From an uncultured Lachnospiraceae bacterium (GTDB lineage Bacteria > Bacillota > Clostridia > Lachnospirales > Lachnospiraceae): a stretch of DNA of 64,000 nt. Each line of letters begins with the position of its first letter. Within the stretch, counting starts at the first letter, position 1. A program made the position numbers and the translations under genes. The notes beneath the pieces were generated by a model, which was given only the letters and a program-made list of their open reading frames with translations, searched no databases and had not been told where the DNA came from. Location of the stretch: contig CAJURU010000009.1 in assembly GCA_910588845.1 (NCBI GenBank), forward strand, positions 59,862-123,861, written 5' to 3'. Shown piece by piece: positions 63,826 through 64,000 of the stretch.

Positions 63826-64000
63826 TTATATTTGATACTCAGCATATAGCTTCTTTCGGTATTCCCCATCTTTCATACTTTGCCGTATATCATCAATCCT
63901 GTTCTCATGAAATAATATTTCGTACAGGCGATTAAGCCGTTCCTCCCCCTGCTCTATTCCTTGCTCTATCCCCTGCTCTATTCCTTGCTCTATCCCCTGC
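63826..64000 (-). CDS. Rpn/PD-(D/E)XK nuclease-family protein, C-terminal end only
   Basis: The last 58 codons of a gene entering from the right edge. A run of QGIE units is followed by EERLNRLYEILFHENRIDDI and a basic tail ending YAEYQI. QGIE/QGxE repeats before a charged helix are typical of the C-terminus of Rpn family recombination-promoting nucleases (PD-(D/E)XK transposase-like). The catalytic part is outside the window. The DNA behind the repeat is a 24-bp unit present 2.3 times (63946-64000). Confidence 0.7.
   Translation of the reverse strand, partial: QGIEQGIEQGIEQGIEQGEERLNRLYEILFHENRIDDIRQSMKDGEYRKKLYAEYQI

Noticed and set aside
1..64000. CRISPR arrays, tRNA or rRNA genes, intact transposases, prophage genes
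   Set aside because: No regularly spaced direct repeats, no tRNA-like cloverleaf with CCA-adjacent stem, and no transposase or phage structural protein were recognised on either strand.

Overview
The window looks like chromosome of an anaerobic, low-to-mid GC Gram-positive of the Clostridia, most likely a gut Lachnospiraceae. The evidence is AGGAGG-type ribosome binding sites, frequent GTG/TTG starts, a rubrerythrin, a NiCo (czcD) riboswitch, SpoIIE/STAS/HATPase signalling genes and an agr-like LytTR two-component pair. No rRNA, tRNA, CRISPR array, intact insertion sequence or prophage is seen.

Left part (1-34.5 kb): the end of an OmpR-type regulator with its histidine kinase; a SNF2 helicase; a zinc-dependent phospholipase C-like protein; a riboswitch-controlled CDF metal exporter followed by a class III Fic enzyme; a D-2-hydroxyacid dehydrogenase; a patatin-sbcD-sbcC operon; a large secreted CotH/Ig surface protein; an unrecognised 914-residue zinc-ribbon protein; a GH42 beta-galactosidase; an MBOAT/SGNH acyl-transfer pair; a HAD phosphatase; a trigger-factor-like lipoprotein; rubrerythrin; a DUF2974 hydrolase and a second patatin; a viroplasmin/RNase HI protein; and a broken anti-phage dCTP deaminase. 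Several intergenic spaces carry long inverted repeats, and two of them (near 13.7 and 63.7 kb) are copies of one structured element.

Centre (34.8-57.4 kb, all on the minus strand): the main discovery candidate. An agr-like regulator and sensor kinase precede an eight-gene run with almost no spacing: a 3991-residue NRPS (A-T-C-A-T-C-A-T-C-A-T-R), a MATE exporter fused to an RsbW-like HATPase domain, a VOC protein, a STAS anti-anti-sigma-like protein, a second MATE-HATPase fusion whose ATP site is degenerate, a GH3-family acyl-amido synthetase, a membrane-bound SpoIIE/RsbU phosphatase and a free RsbW-like HATPase. The NRPS ends in a thioester reductase, and its first adenylation domain lacks the aspartate that normally binds the alpha-amino group. 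The simplest reading is an acyl (or other non-amino-acid) starter plus three amino acids released as an aldehyde or alcohol, with a partner-switching phosphorelay wired directly to the exporters. The A2-T2-C2 and A3-T3-C3 blocks are a tandem duplication with a 3006-bp period.

Right part (57.6-64 kb): a decayed redox cluster (hydrolase lacking its nucleophile region, flavodoxin, frameshifted cupin remnant), a TetR regulator, and a three-gene cassette of condensation-like acyltransferase, acyl carrier protein and AMP-dependent acyl ligase that may make a second acylated product. The window ends inside an Rpn/PD-(D/E)XK-type gene with a QGIE-repeat tail.
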